A program made the position numbers and the translations under genes. From positions 26,857,723 through 26,921,722 of the forward strand of contig NC_057767.1 in assembly GCF_010389155.1 (NCBI RefSeq): a stretch of 64,000 nt of DNA, in the 5' to 3' direction. Shown piece after piece: positions 49,474 through 60,989 of the stretch (positions are counted from its first letter, which is position 1; each line of letters starts with the position of its first letter). The notes beneath the pieces were generated by a model. That model made no database searches. It had not been told where the DNA came from and was given only the letters and a program-made list of their open reading frames with translations. Origin of the DNA: Erigeron canadensis. Lineage: Eukaryota; Streptophyta; Magnoliopsida; Asterales; Asteraceae.

Positions 49474-50619
49474 GGTTCACATACAGTATGATGAGGAATA
49501 AAAAAAGTAATTTCGAAATCTAATATTTTTTTGGGGTTTTTTGCGTGTTTATTGTGGAATAATTATTTTTGTGGTGTATGCGTGGTCGATTAATGTTGGG
49601 AATTTTTTGTGTGCTCGATTAATGTTGGGAATTTTTTGATTTAACCGACGATTCCGATGAAGGTACATCCAGTATCAATAGATGAAGATTTGTTAAAAGT
49701 TTTTTGTTTTTTGCTTGGGGAAAGTTTTAACATATGTTTCTGACCAGTTGGATGTTGGAAAGTTTTAACAAGTTTTTATTTTTCCAATACATTGGGTCAC
49801 ATGTGTGTTTTCTATTATGGTTCATGTTCGATGTAGAAGTTTGTATGCTTTGTAAGATGAGGAGTAAGAAAAAAAAATAGAATGTTTGATGTTTGGGTAG
49901 TTCGTGAGTAATGTTGGTCACATGTGTTTGGATTAAACTGTATATATGTGTGTTAGATAATTTCATGTGCTTGGATTAAAATGCTAAGTTAGTGTAATCA
50001 AATAATTTCTTGTGCTTGCATTCAAACTAGTGTAATCAAATAATAATTGGTTAGCATGTAGCTTGGAAAAAATAAAATTGTGTACATCACACAAACTGCA
50101 AACATGTTTACGTGTAATGCATAATGGCTAGGAAAGTTACAAACTGCGTACATCATATAACCTACACACATGTTTACGTTAGTAAAACACGCGTGTTAAG
50201 ACTCTGGTTATTTATGTATGAGTTTTGAACTTATCATGTGTGCTACTCGAAAGGTTACAAGTATGTGCTATACTAGTGTATACAGATGTACGAAATTGTG
50301 GTTTGTATTTTTTTTTTCCATTTGGTTTATCGTAAATGATTGCAGTTCATGTTAGCTTGGATGTTTTGTGTATTACATTTGGTACCCATGGATTTTAATG
50401 TGGCAATGTGAACAGATGTACACGAATTAGCATTGGGTCAAGATATGACCGAAGGAAGTACACGGACACAATGACAACCAGTGAATATATAAAGAGCCAA
50501 AGAGAGTGAGGGGAAATGAATCCGAGTAGACAACGATAATAAATGCAGGGGTATTAAGAGGAAAGAAAACGAGACAGTGGATGGGAACCATAACAACAAA
50601 TTGATTAGGAAACTAAAAA

Positions 50620-50934
50620 GTGGGAGGGGTGAACGATAAGAATGTCATGGCTGGTGAGGAGCAAACGGTTAGAAAGTCACCGAGGTTTAAAACAATGGTT
50701 AGGGATATCAAAAACAATGTAAATGAACAAGAGGGGAAGAAGGCAGAAAACACAAAGATACCCAAAACAAAAAGCAGTGACGAAAATCACCCGACTCTGA
50801 GGAACAGGTCATATCCTAATTCACTGAATCGCGTACTTCATGGTCTGAGTTCAAGCCAATGTAAATGTATTGTTGAAATGATATTTGGTAATATATCTAT
50901 GGTATTAGTATATTTAATAATAAGTGTTATTTAG
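50620..50934 (+). CDS. Basic ORF, possible remnant of a MULE-associated (Ulp1-type) protein
   Basis: A 104-residue open frame inside the MULE-like element. The N-terminal two thirds are rich in Lys, Asn and Glu (VRKSPRFKTMVRDIK). The C-terminal part has LHGLSSSQCKCIVEMIFGNI, which recalls the L-S-x-x-Q-x-x-x-V-x-x-M-G-F-G segment that precedes Ulp1-like domains of KI-type MULE proteins. No protease domain follows in any frame that I could find. The similarity is from memory and weak, and the frame could be non-coding. Confidence 0.35.
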   Translation: MGGVNDKNVMAGEEQTVRKSPRFKTMVRDIKNNVNEQEGKKAENTKIPKTKSSDENHPTLRNRSYPNSLNRVLHGLSSSQCKCIVEMIFGNISMVLVYLIISVI

Positions 50935-51104
50935 TGTTGAAGGTTTTTAAAACTATCTGTGTATCCGTTTGGATGTTGATGGTTTTTAAGGTTATATTGT
51001 CTTATATGTGTTTGTTTTTTTCTTAAAAACTTTGTTTGGCATAATTAGAAATGCTTATATTGTGGGCATCTTTTTATTTTGGCTTCCTGTAGAAATATAT
51101 TATT

Positions 51105-51440
51105 GACAGGTGATCTACACATGTTTTTTGGTCATCCTGAACATATGTGTCTTCCCGAACATATGTGTCGATTGTATGGCTAAAGATATGTGTCTCCCTA
51201 GACATATGTGTCAATTTAACAGGTAGACTATACATGGGTGAAGTATAGTTGCTGAATTGAACATGTAGAACATATATGTTGAATTAACATGTAGAACATT
51301 TTAGACATGTGTGAAAGATATTTGATGTAATGAACACATGTCCCAAAGCTGTGAACATGTGTTCTTTTTGGTTGCATATGCGTCGCCGTCAGGTTGCACA
51401 CATATCTTGGATGGATGAGCACATATGTTTATTCATGGTT
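51105..51440. repeat. Cluster of ACATATGTGTC/ACATGTG-type words
   Basis: More than ten occurrences of near-palindromic ACATATGTGTC, ACACATGT and GAACATGTG in 330 bp, irregularly spaced and not strictly tandem, inside the MULE-like region. Confidence 0.7.
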
Positions 51441-52747
51441 ATATATGAGCTTGTTAAAAGCTCATATATATAGTGTAGTTGTCATAATTGGTGAAGAGAT
51501 ATGGACACATTTGTCACACTGTGGACTCACTTTGCTTGTAAATTGTAAATTTATTCTAGTGAAAGAAATGTTGTTGGTACTTGGTAGGGTAAAAAGTAGA
51601 GTTAATTGATTAAAATCATAGAAACATGTATTACTAAAAGGTAAAACACAATACTACTGAAGGGAACACATGTATACTGAGTTGCAACCAAAATTAAAAT
51701 CAAAGACTCCTGACACAAAATATCACATAATGAACTAAATATCAGATTCTGAAATAGACATAAATAAACCGGATCTCAAAAGTTGATTTAGTTATCAACA
51801 TTGACACTGAGAATGCATCAAAATTTGTGAACTTCAAATAATAACAATATAGAATGATAGCAGTCAAAAATGAAAAAGTCTCATGACGAATGCACTTGCG
51901 TATCTGACCCTTGTTTCCCCCTCGTTGTTGTAACCCCGGCTTCAGTTTCATCTCTTTCTTGATTTCACGATTGCGTATGTCGTGTTTGTCTTGAACGTCT
52001 TTACAATATCCCTGCTTAACTTTTGTTTATACACATGTGTATGTAATTCGAACCATGAAAAATCCAAACTTAATGAAAATGTTTTATAATTAAGGCATAT
52101 TGGAAGCAAACATGTGGAAGGTTAAACCCATGAAGGATCTGCTTTGCACGAGTGGAAAAAAAAAAGGTAAAATCAATAAAAATGTTTGTATAGAATAATA
52201 GCAATTTATAACTAATTGCTCTAATCTAAATGTGTCGACTGCATCTGGGAATACGAAATAGAATTATCAACCAAACAAAATATTGATGATATATACTAGC
52301 TTTTATACTAAGACCATATATAAAGAGTATTTATGATTAACGAATACCTTCAACCATCTCATGGCTTTGAACACCGCCAATCGCTTTATTCATTGAATCC
52401 AAGCTATGTTCTTCCTCTCTTTGAATTATGATATCATTACTATAATTCATCCTGGCTTTGTTTTGAATAAAAATGAAAAAAAAAAAAAAACTGTTAAATC
52501 GTGAAGATGAATTGATGAAATCATTGATATAAAAGATGGGAAATCTTGTAACTGATTGCTTGGAAGAGACATTCAAAGGGGAAAGCGATTTAGGGGGAGA
52601 GAAATGAGCTTATATTTGTTCTGGATGTTTTTTTTGTATTTTTTTTTTCTATTATAATTACCAATCGCATTTATCAAATTACTATACTATCCATGGGCCT
52701 TTTAATTAAAAACTAGTTCTCACGGTTCTAGACCTTTTCCTGGTTCT

Positions 52748-53246
52748 TATTTTATCTTTTAGCTATATATATATATATATACATTTAAAAATAGTATTTA
52801 AAAAATGATACTCTTTATCTATATTTAGTCTGTTATAAAAAAAAAACTATGTTTTGTAAAATAATAAATCAATAACTTCAAACTATCTTTTATTCATTAA
52901 TTTAATTAAATATCTCTATATCTCTTAGTCATTAAAATAATTAAATCAACTACATTAATAAGTTATTTCCTATCTGCACCCCTCATTGTTTAACTAGATC
53001 CATACCCGGTCGTTGACCGGATTCGAAACAATATATAATTATATATAGTTAAGAGTACACAAAACATATTGAACTTTATATATAAATATGAAATAAATAA
53101 CAAAAATGTAAAGATCCAACTTTTATTAATAACGCGTAACATAAAACGTTGCAAACCCAAACGTAAGATGAGTGAAAAATATATAAACTCTAGAAGTTCA
53201 AACAAATAAATTGACGGTGCAAAAAGTAAAAGAAAAATATATAAGG
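52748..53246. other. AT-rich spacer; nothing recognised
   Basis: Contains a (TA)n run at about 52764-52781. No coding signal. Confidence 0.5.
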
Positions 53247-53399
53247 CTATGTACTTTCGAGCATATCATTAGAACCGCCAACTTCTATAGTTACTTTAAC
53301 CATGGAATTATTAGCATCATCAATTATTTTATTATCTATATCGTCAATAATATCTCCAACATATGAATTTTCACCTTCCATAGTAACATTATTAATCAT
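53247..53399 (-). CDS. Short acidic ORF of unknown function (50 aa)
   Basis: ATG 53399-53397 to TAG 53249-53247. The product is strongly acidic and Asn/Asp/Ile-rich (GENSYVGDIIDDIDN, then KVTIEVGGSNDMLEST). It stands out from the surrounding AT-rich DNA by its balanced composition. It may be the last exon of a decayed multi-exon gene or a transposon-captured fragment. No family recognised. Confidence 0.3.
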   Translation of the reverse strand: MINNVTMEGENSYVGDIIDDIDNKIIDDANNSMVKVTIEVGGSNDMLEST

Positions 53400-55340
53400 G
53401 TACATTCACCAGTCTTATTAAATGATTAATAAATACAAAGTTACCTTTAAAAATTGATTAATTAATAATATGATTAAAAATTTGCCATATTTCCCAGAAT
53501 GACAATCTTTGCAATTTTAATTAGTAATTTAAGTGTCTAAAAAATGTTGAACTCGTTCATGTAAGTAGTAAAGTCTAACATGTTATACATATGCATATAC
53601 ATATTTTCAATTCTTACATGATATCACTTTTACGATTACAATGGTAAAATATAGATGGTATTCCCACAAAAACTTATTACAAATGTTATGTATAGAAATA
53701 AGGTTTGAAAAAAAAACTCAGATGTAAAGAAACACTAACCTTATGAAAAAAATTACAATTTTACAATGTCATACATATCAAAATAGCATTTAAACATTTG
53801 ATAAAATCCGTTATAAAAAAGAACTTTAATTGTAAATGAATATGGACTTTGGTAATTAAAGCTTAAAAGAGAATGACAGTCTTTATTGATAAGTAAATAT
53901 AAAAATGAATTAACACAATATATATAACATTGTGGTGGGAAAATTTTACTTTGTAGTAAATAAATTTTTTGGTGGGAACACTTTTACTAATTGACTACAT
54001 GTATTGACTAATTGTATTAGTGTAATTTTGATTTTAATTGAAGCAGTAATTGTCGTAAAACCAATTGTTTAGTTAAGGTACATATCTTCTACTCTACCGT
54101 CCTAATTTAAATGTCTAAATTTGACTTGTTGAGTCTAAATTTTCTAATTTTGACCGTAAGTATTTTTGTTTGTATAATATAATACTTAATAAAAGTTATA
54201 TCAACGAAAAGTATATCTAAAACTCAATCTATTCATATATTTTACATCAATTATGGTATAACACACACGAAACGGTTTACAGTCAAAATTACGAAAGAAA
54301 AACTTCAAAAGTCAAAATTGGACATTTAAATTGGGACGAATGAAGTAATTAATAAGATAATGGATTTTATTTGAAATATGGATTTGGTAGTATAGTTGTC
54401 TAATTTATTTAAATATAGTAAATTTATTAACAGTATTTTTTTAATTATAATGTTTGTTTTGGTAACGTTGACTTTTTTTTAATGTAGATGTCAATTACAT
54501 TGATGTAAATAATTTCTAAAAATGTTGTAGACATTAAATAGATTTATAAGAATTTTGCCTATAGGTATTTCTAACTTTCGTTTTGGTGGAACGTTTTTAG
54601 TTAATTTTATTAACGTTTAGATAAAATCTTTCAAGTGTAAAAAAACATTATTTTAAATTAATATCTTTTATGTTGTCCATGTTTCATTGTTATCAATCCA
54701 ATGTTTGTATTATACGTAAAGTGGACGTAAATAAATTTAGATATTATAAAGAAAATAATGGTTCGATTTGAATTTAGAATGTATGTATGTAAATAAATTT
54801 AGATATTATAAATTTAGAAAATAATGGTTCGATTTGAATTTAGAATGGTGGACGTAAATAAATTTAAATATTATAAATTTAGAAAATATTTTATTCAACT
54901 TTTTGTGTAGTTAAGGATGTATGTATTAAATATATTTTATTCAACTATTTTCAGTAATTAACAAAGTGTATTAAATACAATTATCATTTATAAAACAAAT
55001 TAATTGATTTTTACTATCCATTATTACGTAGTACATGGCATGATTTTTAAACCAAACTTAAGTTGACTTGTAAAGTTAATTAGTATATATGTATTGTTGG
55101 CTTGTAAATGTTTACGAAACTTGTTACACAAATCAAATTAGAATGATATATAATTACATAAAGGAAACAACAAATGCTTAAAATATATTACATAAAAACC
55201 ATTAGAGCATTAAAAATTAAGATACTAAAACAACCAAACTTTGTTTCATTGAAAATAAAAATACTTAACAAATTAAACCATCAACAATAAAAAAAATCAA
55301 AAGTTAACAAACTTATTAATTAGCATAAAAAGATGATATA
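53400..55340. other. AT-rich intergenic region with a local direct repeat
   Basis: At 54722-54890 the block GTAAATAAATTTAGATATTATAAA.. followed by GAAAATAATGGTTCGATTTG is present about 2.5 times. No gene seen. Confidence 0.5.
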
Positions 55341-55860
55341 TTAGTCTTCGTCTATCAGGCGGAATACATTCTTCCTCTTGAGCTTATTGTTCTTACGTTT
55401 GATCAATGGAATATCATTATCATCTGAAAGTGAATCCCAATCAAAATCATCGTATAAAAATAAGAGAGATAATAAAGAATTAGATACATTTTACATAAGA
55501 ATGTTCATCTAAAATCTTATGACGATCAACCTCATCCTACAAAAAAAGGATAAAAAACTGAGTTACACATTATTCTTTTTTACTAAAAGTATTAGTTTAT
55601 ATAATGTTACCTTTTCATCGCCTCGATCCTTAACATTGATGATTTGTTGCAATTTCATTGATTCGAGGTTTGCATCACGGTTTCTTAATTTGTCTTGTAA
55701 TGAACCCCCGATTTCCTATTTAAATGATCATTCTTCAAAAAGTTGGTGTCGTCGTTCAAGATGTCTTCATTAAAATCAAATGAATCTTCATTTTTCTTGT
55801 CATTTTTTATGTCGTCGATGTTTGCGGAGTCCTATAAAAAACATGAGTAACATCTTATGA
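55341..55860 (-). pseudogene. Acidic multi-exon-like coding remnant of unknown function
   Basis: On minus, four coding-like blocks follow each other: DSANIDDIKNDKKNEDSFDF (about 55830 down), GGSLQDKLRNRDANLESMKL ending at a GT donor near 55611, DEVDRHKILDEHSY after a ...TTTTTTTGTAG acceptor near 55537, and DDFDWDSLSDDNDIPLIKRK ending in a Lys-rich tail and TAA at 55343-55341. The first two blocks are in different frames with no clear intron between them, suggesting a frameshift. Upstream exons were not found. Could be a gene terminus or a transposon-captured fragment. Confidence 0.35.
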
Positions 55861-57862
55861 ATGTAAAAACACATTATATTCTTCATTTTGTTGCTTGAAA
55901 ATTTCTTGATCTTTTGGTTAAAAAATATGTTGCATTCAAATGAGAAGAAAGATGGTGCTTTTTATAGTGCAAATTGCAAAATAATACTCGTATAGTATCT
56001 ACCAATATATATATATATATAAAAAACAAGGTCCTAAATTCATTCCTAAACAAATAAGAACCATTTGATGACTTCTAACTTTGATTTACAACCATTAGAT
56101 CATATTTAATTATTTCGTCTTTTATAAATGACAATATTAATACTTATACTTTATATAATTTGCTAAAATATACCCTTAACATTAAAAATAATATTTGCTA
56201 ACATTCCTGAATTATATATACACGTAAATCTATATATAAAACAAGATTAGCTAATTTAGGATAATCATCCAAAAATAGAGGTTATAGTATTTGAGTTATT
56301 TCTTAACTATATCTACTATATTCACTTTTTTAGCCGAGAATCTTTTGTTTAATGGAAAATGCTAGATATTAATGTTTGGGACCCTAGCAGTGAGCCAGTG
56401 ACACCAAGTTGGATAGTATGTTAAAAGTTGAAACTCACGCACTCTTGCACAACGTGAATGATAACACATAAGCTCACAGGCTCAAGAAACAAATGCCTAA
56501 AACCACGATAAACCAAGATTTACTCTTGGGTCTACAAGCCAATATCCTTTCCGTCAGTTTTTCCAAAGAGGGTCTCAGTTAGGCATTTGATTCAGGACCT
56601 AGTGGTTTATTAATCGGAAATCTAACCTCTCTTATTTTTAGAAAAACATATTAACCTACGTAAACTATACCTATCATTTAACTACGTTAAATATCTTCAC
56701 CTAATACTGTATATCTATAATACCTTTTAATGAAATTTCTGTAACATATATCATTAACCCTTAAGATAACTGCATCACCCTAACTACATCATTTATTTTA
56801 CATTAAGAAGTTAATAACTACAACGCTACTACCGCCATCACCACCACCACCACCTATCGTCACCGCCACCACCACAACCACAACCACAACCGCCACCACA
56901 TTCCCCACCGACTGTCATTGTTGACGTTGCCTCTACCACTATCAGCCCGTCGCCACTACACCGCCACATCATTTATTCTTCGGTATTTTTATATCTTTTT
57001 TTATGAGCAAATTAATGTCATAAATTAAATAAACTTTTCACTTAATAATAATAATAATACATAAATATATCTAGCAAGTAATATATTTGATCAGCTTAAC
57101 ACTTATATTTGTTTTTATTTTAAAAGCCCAAGTATTATTTAAATATATAATTTGAATAAATAAAGTTGATATATGTTTTAAATTATATATGCAAATAATA
57201 TTAAAATTTACATCATCATTATATAAAGATATAACAAACATATCGAACGAATCATATACAATAAAAACCATTGTCAAATTATAATATCTTCATTTTTAGC
57301 AGGTAGTCACTACATTTAACTTTACAACGTCATTAAATCTCTCTTTTTATATAAAAATTTAAACACCCCATCTTTTTGAAAGAGAAGTGATAATTGTACA
57401 ATAGCTTTGGTTTATTAAGTGAAGAAACAAATATATTTGATTGACTAAATGGATTAAGGCAATTAAGATTAATTCATGACTTTATACTTAAGATATTACC
57501 AAACACTACATAATAGTACTTCCCTTTTAGATTATGCAATAAGAAAGTTAGTTCAGAAATGAGGCAATTGCTCTTAATGAACCCCCAATGGAAAGAGTTA
57601 TATTAAATGACCTAATTCGTAATTAATGAATTAATTTACACCTTAAACCACTTATATCACTCGACACTGTCACCACCACACCACCAATAGTAATGGCCAT
57701 TTCCACCCGTCGCGGTCATCATATCCACATTACATGGGTACTGTGTTATGAAGATATAACATACATATTCTACTAACCAATTTTGATACAAAATATTTTT
57801 TGAATGATAATATCATCAAATTTTAACATGTTTTATCCCTAATGAATAATTAATATGTTTAT
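55861..57862. other. AT-rich intergenic region with CCACCGCCA-rich patch
   Basis: The patch at 56820-56975 (CACCACCACCACCTATCG..., ACCACAACCACAACC) is of the kind often seen just inside plant Helitron ends. No coding signal recognised. Confidence 0.45.
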
Positions 57863-57890
57863 CTCACGTATTACGCGGGAAAAAATCTAG
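57863..57890 (+). mobile_element. Helitron-like 3' terminus
   Basis: A short hairpin CTCACGT-ATT-ACGCGGG (57863-57879; one A/C mismatch, one G-T pair) is followed by AAAAAAT and CTAG, then T. A GC hairpin followed by CTRR and a T is the canonical plant Helitron 3' end. The 5' TC end was not located. Confidence 0.5.
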
Positions 57891-59058
57891 TTATATATTA
57901 TAATGGGAATGGGAATTGATTACATAATTATCATTAGCATGTATGGCCCAAGAATATATACGCGTCTACAATTAATATTTGTAACCAAAATTATAGTTGC
58001 CTTAGGCCTGTTCTTATAAGCACCATTTTCTTGGAACTTCTTCACTGCCACATCAACATCATATAACCCATAACTTTCCCCAGAACACTCACTGTCTAAA
58101 AGGACAACTTCTTCGAAACTTCTTTATCACATTATCAATTAATTATAATTTATCTCACACACACAAATACACCTATATATACCCCCCACATATATATATA
58201 TATATATATAAAGAAAAAGATAAAAAGACCCCACCTCCTTCCGTCCTTGAACTTCTTGGGGAAGAACATTGTGCAAGACGCAGCAAGTAGGACAACCAAT
58301 GTCAATAGTGTTCGAGCGTCTTATGGCTTCAAGACTCTTGTCAAGAAGCTCTATAAGCACCGAACTTATATTGGTAAAAATTGCAATTGAATTTTTTATT
58401 TGGAGGGGTCAATCACGTGCCTCTAAGACATTGAGTTAGATTGTATGTGTATGAGTTAAAGTTGTGTATAAGTTGACAAAGTTTCTGTATTTATATAACA
58501 TTGACTTTGGATTGTTTTTATTTATATTTTCAATGGTCAATATCTACTTTTAAAACGATTTTTTTCTTTTGGCTATGGTAGCCATATATATATATATATA
58601 TCTATTACTCATTTATAATGATTATTCACCCCCTATTTTAGGAAAGAGTTAGAAAATAGTTAGATGGGAAATTACTAGATTGCCCTTAATAAACAACCCT
58701 TATGAAAAGGGTTATTAGATATTACCAAAATTACCCTTAATGAATTAATTTACATTTTAAACCTTTATCTTCTAAAATATCACTATCATCATTGATTATA
58801 GACACTGTAGTATAATAGTATGCATGCTTACCAATCTAAACAATTTATTTTCGTTTGTATTTTTTTGATGTGCCATCTGTTTATTGATTTCAATTTGTAG
58901 TGATAATGGAAAATGTGAAAGAATCGAAATAATTGAGGAATATGTTAAAATAGGACAAAATATATAATGGTCCAACTGTGATTGCTGTTGTGGTCCAGCG
59001 TCTACTTATTTGTTTAAAGGAGGGGTACAATTAATATGTTCCATTAATAATCATACTT
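57891..59058. other. AT-rich spacer with repeated Helitron-like subterminal sequence
   Basis: The block at 58640-58780 (AAGAGTTAG..., CCCTTAATGAATTAATTTACA, TTAAACC) is a diverged copy of 57543-57660. TA microsatellites occur at 58190-58210 and 58586-58602. An open frame at 58139-58360 looks spurious. Confidence 0.4.
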
Positions 59059-59061
59059 TTA

Positions 59062-60986
59062 GGGGGAGAGGAGTGGTGGGAGGCATGGCAAACGACATGG
59101 CATGCCGGCGAGGTAACACCGCCGCCAACCCGACGGCATGCTAGCGGCATGGAGTCCAACGGCATTAAAGCCTGCGAGGGATGGTCTATTCGAACGTTGG
59201 AGAGGAGCGTGAGAGAGCAGAGTGGGGGTGGGGTCCATGTGTATTTGACCGTTGAACTTGATTAAAAAAAAATAAAAAAAATTCCCCTACCTATTTATCT
59301 ATAAATACACCTCTTTTTTAACCAAAAATCACCAAACAAATTTATATCCTCACACTTCCACAAAAAAAAAAAACACCACATTACTAAAAAATGGATTCCT
59401 CTTCCCCATCTTCTTCATTTTGTGTTCCACCGGAGTTAGACGATTCGTCTACGGGGAGTACTTTTCAGTTTTTTAATCAAGTGTACGCCGAGCTTAAAGA
59501 TACCGGCACCTCTTCCGACACTCGTAGGTATATTGATCGAGACTGGGAAGAAGCTCACGCGATACTAATGCGTGACTACTTCGTTGAAGACTCAAAGTTT
59601 GACGAACCATTTTTTCGTCATCGTTTTCGCATGAGCAAGAGGTTATTTTTGAAGATTGTTGGTGATATTGAAGCTAACTTTAGTTACTTTCAAGAGGGGT
59701 ACGACGCACGGGGTAAAAAAAGTTGCAGCGCCCTTCAAAAGTGCACATCGGCGATCAAGCAACTGTCTACGGGTGAACCTTCAAACGCGTATGACGAGTA
59801 TTTATGTATGGCTGCTAGAACGGGACGCGAGACCATGGAGTACTTTTGTGATGCGGTCGTCAATTTTTATCAAAAGGAGTTCTTACGTAGGCCGACATCT
59901 CATGACGTTACTCTCATCACACAAGCTCATGAAGAAAGACACTACATTCCAGGAATGCTTGGTAGTCTTGGTTGTACACACATCGAATGGAGGATGTGCC
60001 CTAGACACTTAAAAGGGCAATACACGAGGGGTGATCACAAGGTACCTACTATTATGATTGAATGTGTTGCTTCTTATGACTTGTGGATTTGGCATTTGTT
60101 TTTCGGTCCTGCTGGATTGAACAACGATGTCAATGTTTTGCAGCAGTCGCCGTTGTTTCAAAACGAACGTAATGGATCCGCGCCAGACAGTTCATTTAGC
60201 GTAAATGGACATGATTACAAGCGCGTTTACTACCTTACCGATGGAATCTATCCTAGGTGGGTTGCATTTGTTAAAGCTTATTCTCATCCAGTGGAACAAG
60301 ATGAAAAGAAATTTAAAAGACTACAAGAGGTTGCAAGAAAGGATGTTGAGCGAGCGTTTGGTGTTATCAAGGGAAAATGGAAGATCTTGGACCGTCCCCT
60401 CCGGCTATGGACAAAGGAGAAGATCAAAAAAGTCGCCGTTGCGTGTACTATACTACACAACATGATCATCAAAGACAACGAGCGGACAATATCACCGGTT
60501 CATATTATGGATCCACCGGTGCCAAGAGTTTATAACCCGAAAGCAAACCGGGAGACAATGGATGAGAACGTGCATCATCGACTCCAATATGATCTCACGG
60601 CGCATGTATCGGCTTTAGATTTATCATTCCTTGACGATCCAGCGATACAGCCACCATCAGTTGCGAGTTTGATTTAGTTGTCTTTATTATCATGTAGAAT
60701 TTTAGTTTCGGTTTATGTTGTTATGTACTTTTTAATTCATGTTTATGTAATGTTTAGTTTAATTTTAATGAAATATTTTAAGTTTTTAATAAAAAAGAAA
60801 AAGTTTGATTAAATTAAATGAAAAAGAAAAAAAATAAAATTTGGGAGGGTTGAGAAAATCATGAATGCCATTAAAAATGATTGGGAGGGATGGTTGAGAG
60901 GTTTGAAAAGGAAAATTAAGTTGCAGGTATTTGATTGGTGGAATTTGGGAGGGATGAGAATTTGGGAGGCATGACTCCTCTCCCCC
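59062..60986 (+). mobile_element. PIF/Harbinger element with transposase ORF (1,925 bp)
   Basis: Flanked by TTA at 59059-59061 and 60987-60989. Perfect 13-bp terminal inverted repeats GGGGGAGAGGAGT, with GGGAGGCATG repeated in both subterminal zones. A GC-rich left end, a TATA-like TATAAATA at about 59299 and one long ORF. The second (Myb-like) protein that autonomous PIF/Harbinger elements usually encode is absent. Confidence 0.95.
59391..60677 (+). CDS. PIF/Harbinger transposase (Plant_tran type), first catalytic Asp replaced by Gly
   Basis: An uninterrupted 428-residue ORF within the Harbinger element. N-terminal helical region at residues 50-95 ([30 protein letters not shown]). The DDE nuclease-like core has [13 protein letters not shown] (188-200), [29 protein letters not shown] (D246), [11 protein letters not shown] (D284), [10 protein letters not shown] (E320) and ACTILHNMI. 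In the family the first motif normally reads GSxDCxHW; here residue 194 is Gly (codon GGT at 59970-59972), so the first catalytic Asp is missing. The protein probably binds ends but should not cut DNA. Length and layout are otherwise normal for the family. Start chosen at the only upstream Met after the TATA-like box. Confidence 0.93.
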   Translation: MDSSSPSSSFCVPPELDDSSTGSTFQFFNQVYAELKDTGTSSDTRRYIDRDWEEAHAILMRDYFVEDSKFDEPFFRHRFRMSKRLFLKIVGDIEANFSYFQEGYDARGKKSCSALQKCTSAIKQLSTGEPSNAYDEYLCMAARTGRETMEYFCDAVVNFYQKEFLRRPTSHDVTLITQAHEERHYIPGMLGSLGCTHIEWRMCPRHLKGQYTRGDHKVPTIMIECVASYDLWIWHLFFGPAGLNNDVNVLQQSPLFQNERNGSAPDSSFSVNGHDYKRVYYLTDGIYPRWVAFVKAYSHPVEQDEKKFKRLQEVARKDVERAFGVIKGKWKILDRPLRLWTKEKIKKVAVACTILHNMIIKDNERTISPVHIMDPPVPRVYNPKANRETMDENVHHRLQYDLTAHVSALDLSFLDDPAIQPPSVASLI

Positions 60987-60989
60987 TTA

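Larger units (their letters stand above)
49110..52747. mobile_element. MULE-like element (candidate, about 3.6 kb)
   Basis: Left end GAGAACCAGGAGAAGGTGGA and right end (reverse complement) AAGAACCAGGAAAAGGTCTA are long degenerate inverted repeats, both continuing with a second GAGAAC/AGAACC block and GAGAACTA. Both ends then have an ATCCATGGAT/CCATTGGAT-like region. This wording is known from Mutator-like element ends. Flanking 9-mers are AT-rich and do not match exactly. No transposase was found. The only coding-like remnant is the ORF at 50620-50934. Confidence 0.5.

Noticed and set aside
59656..60478. Alternative frames inside the Harbinger transposase
   Set aside because: Out-of-frame shadows of the 428-residue ORF.
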